From the NCBI GenBank assembly GCA_031365665.1, contig JANLYO010000116.1, positions 1-27,772 of the forward strand: DNA of 27,772 nt. The letters run 5' to 3'. Positions 7,590 to 15,814 of this stretch are shown one piece after another (the first letter of the stretch is position 1; each line of letters starts with the position of its first letter). Source of the DNA: JANYCG01 sp031365665. Lineage in GTDB: Bacteria > Pseudomonadota > Gammaproteobacteria > Burkholderiales > Burkholderiaceae_C. The position numbers and the translations under genes are program-made. Below the pieces are notes generated by a model, which was not told the DNA's origin, did no database searches, and saw only the letters and a list, made by a program, of their open reading frames with translations.

Positions 7590-9884
7590 ATGAATTTAAC
7601 GCAAGCGCCCATTGTCGGGGCGGATGTCAGGGCTGATGTCGTGCCTGAAATTGGGCCAGAAACCGGGTCTGGCACCGTGCCCGAAGTTGCCGCTGCGTCC
7701 GCCCTGGCGGGCGTGGTGGCGCGCTGGCGCGGCTGGGTGGCCATTGGGCTGATCACACTCTTCGCGCTCCTGGGCCTGTCGCGCTCCATGCTGGAGCCCT
7801 CGACCGGCTGGCGCTTCAAGGTCGATGCCAACGGTGAGGTGGTGGCGGAGCCAAGTTCCGGGGACGGCGCACGCCTGTCAGGCGTACGCGCCTTGCACGC
7901 GGGCGGCAAAACCGTGCTCTTGACGCCGATGCTGCTGGTGGAGGCCTCGGGCCTCTTGCATTTGTACGCCGAGCAGGACGAGTTCCACGCGGCGCACCAA
8001 GACATTTGGGCGATGTTGCAGGCGCCCAGCGTGGACATCGAACTGCTGGACGGCGTCGCCAAACGCACGGTGGCGGCGGACGTCAGAAGCAAAACCATTG
8101 GTGAGCTGGGTTTCTATTTCTGGCTGCCGTGGTTGCTGGCGCTGCTGTCGATGTCGGTGGGCCTGGCGGTGTGGGTGTACCGGCCTGGCGACCGGGCGGC
8201 CAATCTGTACGCCGTGGCCAGCGTGATTTACGCCTACACGATGCTCCTGACCGGCTGGACCAGCTCGCGCCTCTTGACGCAGCCGGCCTGGGGCTGGGCC
8301 GAGCTGCACCAGTTCGCCCACGCGGCGGGGTATGTGATGGTCAGCGCCTTGTGTTTGCTGCTGGCGCGGCATCCAACGCCCCTACGCTTGCCGTATTTTT
8401 CGTGGGTGTTGCTTGCTTGGGGGGTGGTGTGGATGGCGGTGGATCTCGGCCGGCTGTCGCCCAAAATCGCCATTGGCTACCGCCTGCCGACGGTGCTGCT
8501 GTCCTTGCTGTTGGTGGTGTTGTTGCTCTGGCAGTGGCGTGTGGCGCGGCGCGACCCGGTGAAGCTGGCGCAGCTCAAGTGGCTGGGGTTGATCTATATC
8601 GGCAGTTTTTCGCTGGTGTTCATCGGGTTTGGGTCGGGCGTCTTTGGTTACAACTTCAAGCTGCCGATGGTGGTCGGGTTTGGCTGGCAGGCGCTGTTGT
8701 TTTTGGGTTTTGTTCCGCTGGTGACGCAAATCGGTCTGTTCCAGCTAGAGCGCTGGTGGGCCACGGCCTGGTTGTGGTTTTTGGGCGGGCTGATCGTGGT
8801 GTTGCTGGACGTGCTGCTGCTGGCCGCGTTGCCGGTGTCGCAAAGCAATGCCTTGCTGCTCTCACTGGCGGTGGGCGGGTGGCTGTATTTCCCGCTGCGC
8901 CAGGCGATCTGGCAGCGACTGGGGCGGGGCAATCTGCCGCAAACGCAGGACATCCTGCCTGACATTGTGGCCTTGATCGCCGCCCAGCCCTCGCCCGGCC
9001 GCTCGCTCAACCCGCAATGGCTGGGCCTGTGGGAGCGGGTGTTTCAGCCGCTGAAAATCCGCCAAGCGCCTTCGGGCCCGCTGGACACAGCGGTGCAGGT
9101 GCGCATGCAGGGGCAAGAAATGTGGCTCTCGGGCGCGGGGCATTTCAGCGCCTTGGTGGTGACCCTGCCAGAGCGTGGGCGGCGCTTGTTTCGACCGCAT
9201 GACCAAACCCGGGCTGAGGAGATTCTGCGCTTGATCGAGGCCGGCATGGCCTCGCACCGGGCATTTGAGCAGGGCGCACGCCAGGAGCGCCTGCGCATCG
9301 CCTCGGATTTGCACGACGACCTGGGTGCAACCCTGCTCTCCATCGCCCAAACCAGCGGTGATGGCAACGCCGCCGCATTGGCGCGGCACGCCATGGACGA
9401 CTTGCGCCTCTCGGTACGTGGCCTCACCGGCAGCAGCAGCCTGCTGGAAGAAGCCATGGCCGACTGGCGTGCCGAGTCGGTGTCGCGTCTGGCGGCGGCG
9501 GGCATCGAGCCGCATTGGCTGGGGCACAGCGTGGCCTCAGAGGCAGTGTTGTCAGCGCCCTTGGCGGCGCAGATCACACGCATCCTGCGCGAAGCCGTCT
9601 CCAACGTCATCAAACACAGCCGCGCCTCCCGCTGCGACCTGGCAGTGCGCGAACACGCGGGGCTGCTGCAGCTTGAAATTGCCGACAACGGTGTGGGGCT
9701 GGTCCCGGGGCAGGCCTCCCGCGGCGACGGCATGGGCTTGCCGGGCATGGAGCGGCGTGCGCGCAAACTCGGCGGCAGTTTTGCCATCGAACCCGCCGCG
9801 CTGGGCGGGCTGCGTGTGGGGGTCCAAATTCCGCTGCAGGCTGCGTCAGCGGCCCCTGCCCATCACGACCATCCGCTACCATAG
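7590..9884 (+). CDS. NarL-type (HisKA_3) sensor histidine kinase with polytopic membrane domain
   Basis: A 764-residue protein. The ATG at 7590 has GGAGA at 7576-7580. A first membrane helix lies at about residues 47-66, an extracytoplasmic domain at about 67-170, and then several more helices to about 430. The cytoplasmic part carries the HisKA_3 H-box RIASDLHDDLGATLLS, with His575 as the phosphoacceptor, followed by an ATPase domain with Asn672 (EAVSNVIKHS) and DNGVG from Asp699. HisKA_3 kinases pair with NarL/FixJ regulators, and one follows after 7 bases. The N-terminal architecture (short loop domain plus many helices) recalls ComP-like sensors; the signal is unknown. The first gene of a packed plus-strand unit that continues through ruvAB. 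Confidence 0.92.
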   Translation: MNLTQAPIVGADVRADVVPEIGPETGSGTVPEVAAASALAGVVARWRGWVAIGLITLFALLGLSRSMLEPSTGWRFKVDANGEVVAEPSSGDGARLSGVRALHAGGKTVLLTPMLLVEASGLLHLYAEQDEFHAAHQDIWAMLQAPSVDIELLDGVAKRTVAADVRSKTIGELGFYFWLPWLLALLSMSVGLAVWVYRPGDRAANLYAVASVIYAYTMLLTGWTSSRLLTQPAWGWAELHQFAHAAGYVMVSALCLLLARHPTPLRLPYFSWVLLAWGVVWMAVDLGRLSPKIAIGYRLPTVLLSLLLVVLLLWQWRVARRDPVKLAQLKWLGLIYIGSFSLVFIGFGSGVFGYNFKLPMVVGFGWQALLFLGFVPLVTQIGLFQLERWWATAWLWFLGGLIVVLLDVLLLAALPVSQSNALLLSLAVGGWLYFPLRQAIWQRLGRGNLPQTQDILPDIVALIAAQPSPGRSLNPQWLGLWERVFQPLKIRQAPSGPLDTAVQVRMQGQEMWLSGAGHFSALVVTLPERGRRLFRPHDQTRAEEILRLIEAGMASHRAFEQGARQERLRIASDLHDDLGATLLSIAQTSGDGNAAALARHAMDDLRLSVRGLTGSSSLLEEAMADWRAESVSRLAAAGIEPHWLGHSVASEAVLSAPLAAQITRILREAVSNVIKHSRASRCDLAVREHAGLLQLEIADNGVGLVPGQASRGDGMGLPGMERRARKLGGSFAIEPAALGGLRVGVQIPLQAASAAPAHHDHPLP

Positions 9885-9891
9885 ACCCCTC

Positions 9892-10551
9892 ATGAAACGC
9901 GCCCTGATTGTTGAAGACCTGCCCACCATCCGCGAGTGGCTTGCCGACGTGGCGCAAACCGCATTTCCGCTTTTGGAGGTGGTCAGCCTCGGGCGGCGCA
10001 GCGATGCGCTGGAATGCCTGAAGTCGCAGACTTTTGATCTGGCCCTGGTGGATCTGGGCTTGCCCGACGGCAATGGGGTGGATGTGGTCAGCGCCCTGCA
10101 CCGCACCCAACCGCAAGCGGTGCCGGTGGTGGTGACCATTTACGACGATGACGACCACCTTTTCCCGGCGCTGCAAGCCGGTGCCTTTGGTTACCTGCTC
10201 AAGGAGCAGCCCAAGGACGTGTTGGTGTCGCAACTCGTGCGCATCACCCAGGGCGAGCCGCCACTGTCGCCCCCCATTGCCCGGCGCGTGTTGGCCTACT
10301 TTGCCGGGGCCAACGAGCGGCGCACCCGCCTGATCCGCCAGGTGGAAGACGAAGTGGCGCTGACGGAGCGCGAAACCGAAATGCTGCAACGCGTCGCCAA
10401 GGGTTACACCCTGCCCGAGATCGCCGCCCAATTTGGCCTCTCGCGCCACACCGTGGCGGATTACATCAAGCAGGTGTACCGCAAGCTCGATGTCTCCTCG
10501 CGCGCGGAAGCCACCCTGGAGGCGGCCCGGCGCGGCCTGGTGCTGCCATGA
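9892..10551 (+). CDS. NarL/FixJ-family response regulator
   Basis: A 219-residue protein starting MKRALIVEDLPTIREW. The receiver domain has acidic residues Glu8 and Asp9, phosphoacceptor Asp54 (ALVDLGLPDG), Thr82 and Lys104 (YLLKEQP). The C-terminal LuxR-type HTH is at about 155-215: LTERETEMLQRVAKG, then EIAAQFGLSRHTVADYIKQV and RKLDVSSRAEA. It is the obvious partner of the kinase just upstream. Its stop codon overlaps the ruvA start (ATGA), so regulator and ruvA are probably translationally coupled. Longer in-frame readings upstream are antisense-like shadow of the kinase gene and were not used. Confidence 0.95.
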   Translation: MKRALIVEDLPTIREWLADVAQTAFPLLEVVSLGRRSDALECLKSQTFDLALVDLGLPDGNGVDVVSALHRTQPQAVPVVVTIYDDDDHLFPALQAGAFGYLLKEQPKDVLVSQLVRITQGEPPLSPPIARRVLAYFAGANERRTRLIRQVEDEVALTERETEMLQRVAKGYTLPEIAAQFGLSRHTVADYIKQVYRKLDVSSRAEATLEAARRGLVLP

Positions 10552-11120
10552 TCGGGCGCTTGAGCGGCGTGCTGGTGGAGAAAAACCCGCCGCAGGTCAC
10601 GCTGGACTGCAACGGCGTGGGTTACGAAGTCAGCGTGCCGATGAGCACGTTTTACAACCTGCCGGGTTTGAACGACAAAGTCACGCTGTTGACGCATCTT
10701 GTGGTGCGGGAAGATGCGCAATTGCTCTACGGCTTTGCCACCTCGGCAGAACGCGAAGGTTTTCGCCAGCTCATCAAAATCTCGGGGGTGGGTCCGCGCA
10801 CGGCGCTGTCGGTGCTCTCGGGCATGAGTGTGGGCGAACTGGCGCAGGAGGTGACGCTGCAAGAAGCCGGGCGTCTCGTCAAAGTGCCCGGCATCGGCAA
10901 AAAAACCGCCGAGCGCCTGCTCTTGGAGCTTAAAGGCAAACTTGGCGCCGACATCGGCCTGCCAGCCACACTGAACAGCGACGCCCAGGGCGACATCCTG
11001 CAAGCCTTGCTGGCATTGGGTTACAGCGACAAAGAGGCCGCGATTTCGCTTAAAGCCTTGCCCAAGGACGTGGGCGTGAGCGACGGCATCCGACTGGCAC
11101 TCAAGGCCTTGGCGAAGTAG
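10548..11120 (+). CDS. ruvA: Holliday junction branch migration protein RuvA
   Basis: A 190-residue protein of normal RuvA length. The N-terminal OB-fold domain begins MIGRLSGVLVEKNPP with GVGYEVSVP. Two helix-hairpin-helix motifs follow: LIKISGVGPRTALSVLSG (about residue 77) and LVKVPGIGKKTAERLLLEL (about 112). The C-terminal domain that contacts RuvB contains ILQALLALGYSDKEA. RuvA tetramers bind the four-way junction and load RuvB. The gene starts within the stop codon of the response regulator, which is an unusual partner for ruvA, and ruvB follows after 20 bases. ruvC is not present in the window. Confidence 0.97.
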   Translation: MIGRLSGVLVEKNPPQVTLDCNGVGYEVSVPMSTFYNLPGLNDKVTLLTHLVVREDAQLLYGFATSAEREGFRQLIKISGVGPRTALSVLSGMSVGELAQEVTLQEAGRLVKVPGIGKKTAERLLLELKGKLGADIGLPATLNSDAQGDILQALLALGYSDKEAAISLKALPKDVGVSDGIRLALKALAK

Positions 11121-11140
11121 CTTGAACAACCAGCCTGGGC

Positions 11141-12253
11141 ATGACGATTCAAACTGACAACTTCAGCGGCAAAATCGGCGACGACTTCGCCGCCTTGCCC
11201 AAACGCATGGTCTCCGGCGCGCCAACGTCACCTGCGGAGGAAGCGGTGGAGCGGGCCTTGCGCCCCAAGCTGCTGGACGAATACATCGGGCAGATGAAGA
11301 TCCGCGAGCAGTTGGAGATTTTCATTGGTGCGGCCAAAAAACGCGGCGAGGCACTCGACCATGTGTTGCTGTTTGGCCCGCCGGGTTTGGGCAAAACCAC
11401 GCTCTCGCACATCGTGGCGCACGAGCTCGGCGTGAACCTGCGCCAGACCAGCGGGCCGGTGTTGGAGAAGCCCAAAGACCTGGCGGCGCTCTTGACCAAC
11501 CTCGAGAAAAACGATGTGCTCTTCATCGATGAAATCCACCGCTTGAGCCCCGTGGTGGAAGAGATTTTGTACCCTGCGCTGGAAGACTACAAGATCGACA
11601 TCATGATCGGCGAAGGCCCGGCGGCGCGCTCCATCAAGCTGGATTTGCAACCCTTCACACTCGTGGGTGCGACCACGCGTGCGGGCATGTTGACCAACCC
11701 CTTGCGCGACCGTTTTGGCATTGTGGCGCGGCTGGAGTTTTATTCGGCTGAGGAGTTGGCGCGCATCGTCAAACGCAGCGCGGCGCTGTTGAAGGTGGAG
11801 ACGGATGAGGCGGGCGGGTTCGAGATTGCACGGCGTTCGCGCGGCACGCCGCGCATTGCCAACCGGCTGCTGCGCCGGGTGCGCGATTACGCCGATGTCA
11901 AAGGCACCGGCCAGATCACCCTGGATATCGCCAACCGTGCGCTGGCCATGCTGGACGTGGACCCGCAGGGTTTTGATGTGATGGACCGCAAGTTGCTCGA
12001 AGCGGTGATCCACCGTTTTGACGGCGGGCCGGTGGGGTTGGACAACATCGCCGCGAGCATTGGCGAGGAGCGCGAGACGATTGAAGACGTGATCGAGCCC
12101 TATCTCATCCAGCAGGGTTATTTGCAACGCACACCGCGCGGCCGCATCGCCACGCTGGCGGCGTACCGGCATCTGGGCGTGGCGGCCCCGGCGAATCTGC
12201 TGGGCGCGGCCATGGGGTTGGCCTTGGGCGGCTCGCCAGCCGATCTCTTTTAG
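11141..12253 (+). CDS. ruvB: Holliday junction branch migration helicase RuvB
   Basis: A 370-residue AAA+ ATPase. Walker A is GPPGLGKT at 79-86, Walker B LFIDEIH with Asp130-Glu131, and the ATTRAG motif carries the arginine at 180. The start MTIQTDNFSG and the block RPKLLDEYIGQ fit the family. The C-terminal winged helix includes GGPVGLDNIAASIGEE and IQQGYLQRTPRGR. RuvB hexamers pump DNA through the RuvA-bound junction. The TAG stop is immediately followed by the ATG of the GGDEF/EAL gene with no spacer. No strong ribosome binding site is seen before its own ATG, so coupling to ruvA is likely. Confidence 0.98.
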   Translation: MTIQTDNFSGKIGDDFAALPKRMVSGAPTSPAEEAVERALRPKLLDEYIGQMKIREQLEIFIGAAKKRGEALDHVLLFGPPGLGKTTLSHIVAHELGVNLRQTSGPVLEKPKDLAALLTNLEKNDVLFIDEIHRLSPVVEEILYPALEDYKIDIMIGEGPAARSIKLDLQPFTLVGATTRAGMLTNPLRDRFGIVARLEFYSAEELARIVKRSAALLKVETDEAGGFEIARRSRGTPRIANRLLRRVRDYADVKGTGQITLDIANRALAMLDVDPQGFDVMDRKLLEAVIHRFDGGPVGLDNIAASIGEERETIEDVIEPYLIQQGYLQRTPRGRIATLAAYRHLGVAAPANLLGAAMGLALGGSPADLF

Positions 12254-14311
12254 ATGGTGCTCATGCATTGGCGAACCCATGACATCAAAACGGTGGCTGC
12301 CTGGGTGCTTGGGTTTGCCGTGCTGGCGGGCAGCGCCCTATCGGTGATCCGCTTTGAAGAGCGCCGCCAGCTCGAAGAAAGTGCCGAACAACTCGCCTTG
12401 CAATGGGCGCAGTTTGCGGAACAAACCCTGCCCGAGATGGAGGACATCAAGCCTGGCACGATTTTGACGCCCAAGGCGCGCCAGCAGTTGCTTCAGTTGG
12501 CAGCCTTCAACCACGTCTTCCTCTTTAAGTTGTTTGACCGTGCAGGTAACCAAATTTTGGACTCCTACGACGTTTTCCAGCCTGAAGGCACGCCTTTGCC
12601 GGTGTACAAGGAAGGCATTGGCGACCACCACGCTGAAGGCAGAAAATTGCCGATCCGCGATGCGGTGTTGTCGGGCAGGAGTTACGTGGAACTGCAGCGC
12701 AACTCACGGCCCGACCGGCCCGATGTGTACAGCGAAGCCTATGTGCCGGTGGTGCGGGCCGGCACCGTGCAAGGCGTGGTGGAGGTGTACGTGAACCAGT
12801 CGGCCCTGGCGGCATCGACCCGCGCCGGGTTCGCGCGGGTGACGGCGCTGGTCGGCGGTTTTCTGATGGTGTTCATGGCGATTGCGGCCTACCACTCCTG
12901 GCGGCGGCTCCACAACGCCCGCACGGCCAAGGCCCGGTTCCAGGAGTTGGCGCATTCCGACCCCTTGACCGGCTCGCTCAACCGGGTCAGTTTCAATGAA
13001 GTCCTCCAGGATGCTGCCGCCCGCCATGCCAAAGGCGGCCCGGCATTTGCGCTGATTTGCATCGACTTGGACAATTTCAAGGCCATCAACGACACCTTGG
13101 GCCATGCGGCGGGCGACCAGGCCCTGCGCGACGCCACTCAGCGCATCCAGGACGAGGTGCGCGAAGGCGACTATGTCGCGCGCCTGGGCGGTGATGAGTT
13201 TGCGGTGTTGATGATGAACGTGGACAAACGGGCGCTGGTCGCCACCCTCGCGCACCGCGTGGTGCAGCGCCTGGCCAAACCGATGGCGCTGGGCAGCATG
13301 CATTTCAATTTTGGCGGCAGCGCCGGCATTGCGCTGTTTGGGCTGGACGCCAAAACCCCTGAAGACCTGCTGGCCCGCGCGGATCTGGCCATGTACCGGG
13401 CCAAAGAGACCACGCGCAGCTATTTCACCTTTTACGACCCTGAAATGGACGTGAAGCTGCAGTCGCGCCGCGACCTCACGCGAGACCTGGCCCTGGCCAT
13501 TGAAGGCGGCCAGTTGGAGGTGCATTACCAGGCGCTGTTTGAATCTGACGCCGATACCCTGGTCGGGTATGAAGCCTTGCTGCGCTGGCACCACCCGACG
13601 CGGGGGATGATCTCGCCGGTGGAGTTCATCAGCCTGGCCGAAGAAAACGGCCTGATTGGCGTGATCGGGCAGTGGGTGCTGGCACGGGCCTGCCAGGATG
13701 CGCTGGGCTGGCCCAGCTCGCTGACGGTGCAGGTCAACCTGTCACCCGCCCAGTTTGCGGACACCAAGCTGGTGCCGCATATCCTGGGCATTTTGGCCAA
13801 AACCGGCCTGCCCGCCAAACGCCTGGGCCTGGAGGTCACCGAGTCCTTGTTGATCAACAATTCCGAGCAAGTCAGCAAAGTGCTCAACGAGCTGGCGCAG
13901 GCAGGCATCAGCCTGGCCATGGACGATTTCGGCACCGGTTATTCCAGCCTGGCCTACCTGTGGAGATTCCCGTTTGCCAAAGTCAAGATCGACCGCGCCT
14001 TCACCAGCCACCTGGCCACCAACCCGAAGGTCAATGTGATCGTGCGTTCGATCATTTCCATGGCGCATGCGCTGGACATCCGGGTCAACGCAGAAGGCGT
14101 CGAGACCGACGCACAAATCAACCTGCTGCGCACCTGCGGCTGTGACGAGTTGCAGGGGTTTGCACTGGGCGTGCCGCTGCCCAACAGCGCGCTCACCCAC
14201 CGCGGGCACGTGCCCGCTCGCGAAGGCGAAGCGGCAGAAAACCAGCCGCGTGAATCCTTGTTTTTGGGTTTGGACGTCAGCCTGCCTCACTCGCGGCCCA
14301 GCCCGCTGTAA
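12254..14311 (+). CDS. Membrane GGDEF/EAL protein (cyclic-di-GMP cyclase and/or phosphodiesterase)
   Basis: A 685-residue protein. Membrane helices at about 13-31 and 195-214 bracket a periplasmic sensor region. The GGDEF domain has DPLTGSLNR, GGDEF at 312-316 and an RxxD inhibitory site (REGD, 303-306) exactly five residues before it. The EAL domain has YEALLRWHHP (EAL 440-442), NLSPAQF, MDDFGTGYSS (Asp557-Asp558) and VNAEGVET. Both active sites therefore look intact on sequence. Such proteins make or degrade cyclic-di-GMP at the inner membrane. The ATG at 12254 directly follows the ruvB stop; a second ATG at 12263 is possible. Neither has a good ribosome binding site, which argues for translation coupled to ruvB. 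A hairpin terminator follows at 14338. Confidence 0.95.
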   Translation: MVLMHWRTHDIKTVAAWVLGFAVLAGSALSVIRFEERRQLEESAEQLALQWAQFAEQTLPEMEDIKPGTILTPKARQQLLQLAAFNHVFLFKLFDRAGNQILDSYDVFQPEGTPLPVYKEGIGDHHAEGRKLPIRDAVLSGRSYVELQRNSRPDRPDVYSEAYVPVVRAGTVQGVVEVYVNQSALAASTRAGFARVTALVGGFLMVFMAIAAYHSWRRLHNARTAKARFQELAHSDPLTGSLNRVSFNEVLQDAAARHAKGGPAFALICIDLDNFKAINDTLGHAAGDQALRDATQRIQDEVREGDYVARLGGDEFAVLMMNVDKRALVATLAHRVVQRLAKPMALGSMHFNFGGSAGIALFGLDAKTPEDLLARADLAMYRAKETTRSYFTFYDPEMDVKLQSRRDLTRDLALAIEGGQLEVHYQALFESDADTLVGYEALLRWHHPTRGMISPVEFISLAEENGLIGVIGQWVLARACQDALGWPSSLTVQVNLSPAQFADTKLVPHILGILAKTGLPAKRLGLEVTESLLINNSEQVSKVLNELAQAGISLAMDDFGTGYSSLAYLWRFPFAKVKIDRAFTSHLATNPKVNVIVRSIISMAHALDIRVNAEGVETDAQINLLRTCGCDELQGFALGVPLPNSALTHRGHVPAREGEAAENQPRESLFLGLDVSLPHSRPSPL

Positions 14312-14337
14312 GGATTCGGGCTTTCCGCCGACTGATG

Positions 14338-14368
14338 GGCTGCGGTCTATTTCGCCCGCAGCCTTTTT
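14338..14368 (+). terminator. Intrinsic terminator after the GGDEF/EAL gene
   Basis: The stem ggctgcgg (14338-14345) pairs perfectly with ccgcagcc (14356-14363) around a 10-base loop and is followed by five T (14364-14368). It lies 26 bases after the stop of the GGDEF/EAL gene and would close the unit that starts with the sensor kinase at 7590. Confidence 0.85.
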
Positions 14369-14392
14369 GACGGCCACCCGGAGGCGCGCACC

Positions 14393-14914
14393 ATGACACG
14401 TTCCATTCCAAATCATTTTGCCCGTGGCCCGGTTGCCAACGTCTTGGCCGCGTTGGCCGTGCTGCTGTTGGCAATGGCGGGCGGCTCGGCCCAGGCCCAG
14501 CCCCTGGCTGCCAAGGGGCAAACGGCCACGATTCAGGCCAGTGGCTTGGACGACAAGCCCTTTGACATGGCGCGTCTCAAAAACAAAGTGGTGATGGTGT
14601 TTTACTAGTCCAGCAGTTGCAGCGTTTGCCTCTCCCATATGCCGGAGTTGCGGGCGAATCTGGCGGGTTGGCGCAATAAGCCGTTTGAGCTGGTAACCGT
14701 GAATGTCGATGCCACCATGGCCGATTGGCGTGCCTACGAGCAGATCAACGCCAAGCTCGAAGCCGTGCGCCCGATCACCCTGTGGGCGGGCAAAACCGTC
14801 ACGGCTCGCCTGCCACTGACCCTGGTGCTCAACACCAAAGGGCAGGTGATCGCTCGCCATGAGGGCCGGATTGCGCCTGAAGCCTGGGACGATGTCGCCG
14901 AAGCGTTACCATGA
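14393..14914 (+). pseudogene. Thioredoxin-fold (TlpA-like) secreted protein broken by an in-frame amber codon
   Basis: One frame of 173 codons is interrupted only by TAG at 14606-14608 (codon 72). The ATG is preceded by GGAGG. Residues 1-36 are a signal peptide (hydrophobic core, AQA site). 'LKNKVVMVFY' leads into the thioredoxin active site; then comes the stop, then SSSCSVC with the CxxC motif, and MPELRANLAGW and PFELVTVNVDA continue the fold to the natural end at 14914. Relatives usually have Trp at this point (FYW before the CxxC), so one G-to-A change, TGG to TAG, explains the break. Intact, it would be a periplasmic disulfide-active protein. The rest of the frame shows no further damage, suggesting a recent mutation, a sequencing error, or suppression. 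Confidence 0.85.
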
Positions 14915-15169
14915 ATATCTATTTCATATTATTAAAATAAGATAAATATAAAAATTACGCCACGTATTTATTGAATAATTTGCTATAAAATATAGCATAA
15001 AATAGACTAAATTATATACGTATTTTATGTGTATTATTTTAAATAAACGAATAAAATTTCAGCAATTAATAAGGGAGTTAATTAGCGTTTTTTTTCAAAA
15101 ACCTATCTGATACGAATTCAGCCAATTCAGGCCAGGCCAGTTCAATTCGGACAATCTTGGCGGGCACGA
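14915..15169. other. AT-rich convergent intergenic region
   Basis: This 255-base spacer lies between the 3' ends of the thioredoxin-like gene and the histidine phosphatase gene. About 14915-15110 is very AT-rich and no coding frame is credible in it. It contains a short inverted repeat at 14981-14997 and shares the 12-mer cacgtatttatt with the phoH-ybeY spacer. No classical GC stem with a T-run was found, although a run of eight T lies near 15089-15098. Confidence 0.7.
14981..14997. repeat. Short inverted repeat TGCTATA / TATAGCA
   Basis: TGCTATA and its exact reverse complement TATAGCA are separated by AAA. The same half-sites form the core of the longer palindrome at 23168-23188 in another AT-rich spacer. 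It could be an operator, a weak hairpin or chance in AT-rich DNA. Confidence 0.6.
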
Positions 15170-15814
15170 TTAGGTCGACGATTCATCCAGCGCGGCGTTG
15201 TCCTCCAGATGGTGTGTATCCGCCCAGCCCACAATCGACAGGCCCTCGGGAGTCCACAACAAACGGTTGATCGTGGCGTTGCCCAAATCCCAAGTGCGTG
15301 GCGCCTGGATTTCCTGCCGGGTGGCCGCGCGGTACAACACGTCCATCACACCGCCATGGGCCACCATCACGATCTGCTCGCCTGCGTGCGGGGCTGCAAG
15401 GCGTCTCACTTCTTGGACAATACGCTCCCGAAATTGCAGCAAAGATTCGCCCCCGACAGGCGCAAAAGCAGGCTCCCGTTTGCGCCACAACACGGATTGT
15501 TCGGGCCACAACTGGGCAATCTGCTCGAAGGTCTTGCCTTCAAACTCGCCGAATCCGCGCTCACGCAGGCCCTCGACCGTCTGCACGTTTTGACCCAGCG
15601 CGTTGCTGACTGAAAGCGCCGTATCCCAGGCCCGCAGCAGGTCGCTGGCGTAGACTGCCGCCACGCTTTCACCGGCGAGCGCCAGCGCCAAACGCTGCGC
15701 CTGCCAGCGACCGCGCTCGTTCAGGCCGACGTCCAGTTGGCCCTGGATGCGGGTGTCGACGTTCCAGGCGGTTTCGCCGTGGCGGATGGCGATGATGCGG
15801 GTCGGCTCGATCAA
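15170..15814 (-). CDS. Histidine phosphatase (phosphoglycerate mutase superfamily)
   Basis: A 214-residue protein with the branch-1 signature IRHGETAWN: His12 is the phospho-acceptor and Arg11 the phosphate ligand. Arg61 (ASDLLRAWDTA), the acidic block LRERGFGEFEG and the second active-site His153 (VAHGGVMD) complete the site. Members include cofactor-dependent mutase-like phosphatases such as GpmB and CobC; the substrate cannot be told here. The start is TTG at 15814, overlapping the TGA of ttcA (TTGA), so translation is probably coupled to ttcA. It is the last gene of the minus-strand group SDR-folB-ttcA-phosphatase. Confidence 0.9.
   Translation of the reverse strand: MIEPTRIIAIRHGETAWNVDTRIQGQLDVGLNERGRWQAQRLALALAGESVAAVYASDLLRAWDTALSVSNALGQNVQTVEGLRERGFGEFEGKTFEQIAQLWPEQSVLWRKREPAFAPVGGESLLQFRERIVQEVRRLAAPHAGEQIVMVAHGGVMDVLYRAATRQEIQAPRTWDLGNATINRLLWTPEGLSIVGWADTHHLEDNAALDESST

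Noticed and set aside
7586..8098. Long N-terminal extension of PhoH to 8098
   Set aside because: The extra residues are low-complexity antisense of the sensor kinase gene; the family start MILRH at 7585 is clear.
9265..9891. Upstream extension of the response regulator within the kinase gene
   Set aside because: Its Ser/Arg/Ala-rich composition is typical of a shifted-frame shadow; the receiver domain starts cleanly at MKRALIVED (9892).
14609..14914. Downstream half of the thioredoxin-like frame as an independent gene starting at 14639
   Set aside because: It lacks its own ribosome binding site and starts inside the fold just after the CxxC; it reads in the same frame as the upstream half.
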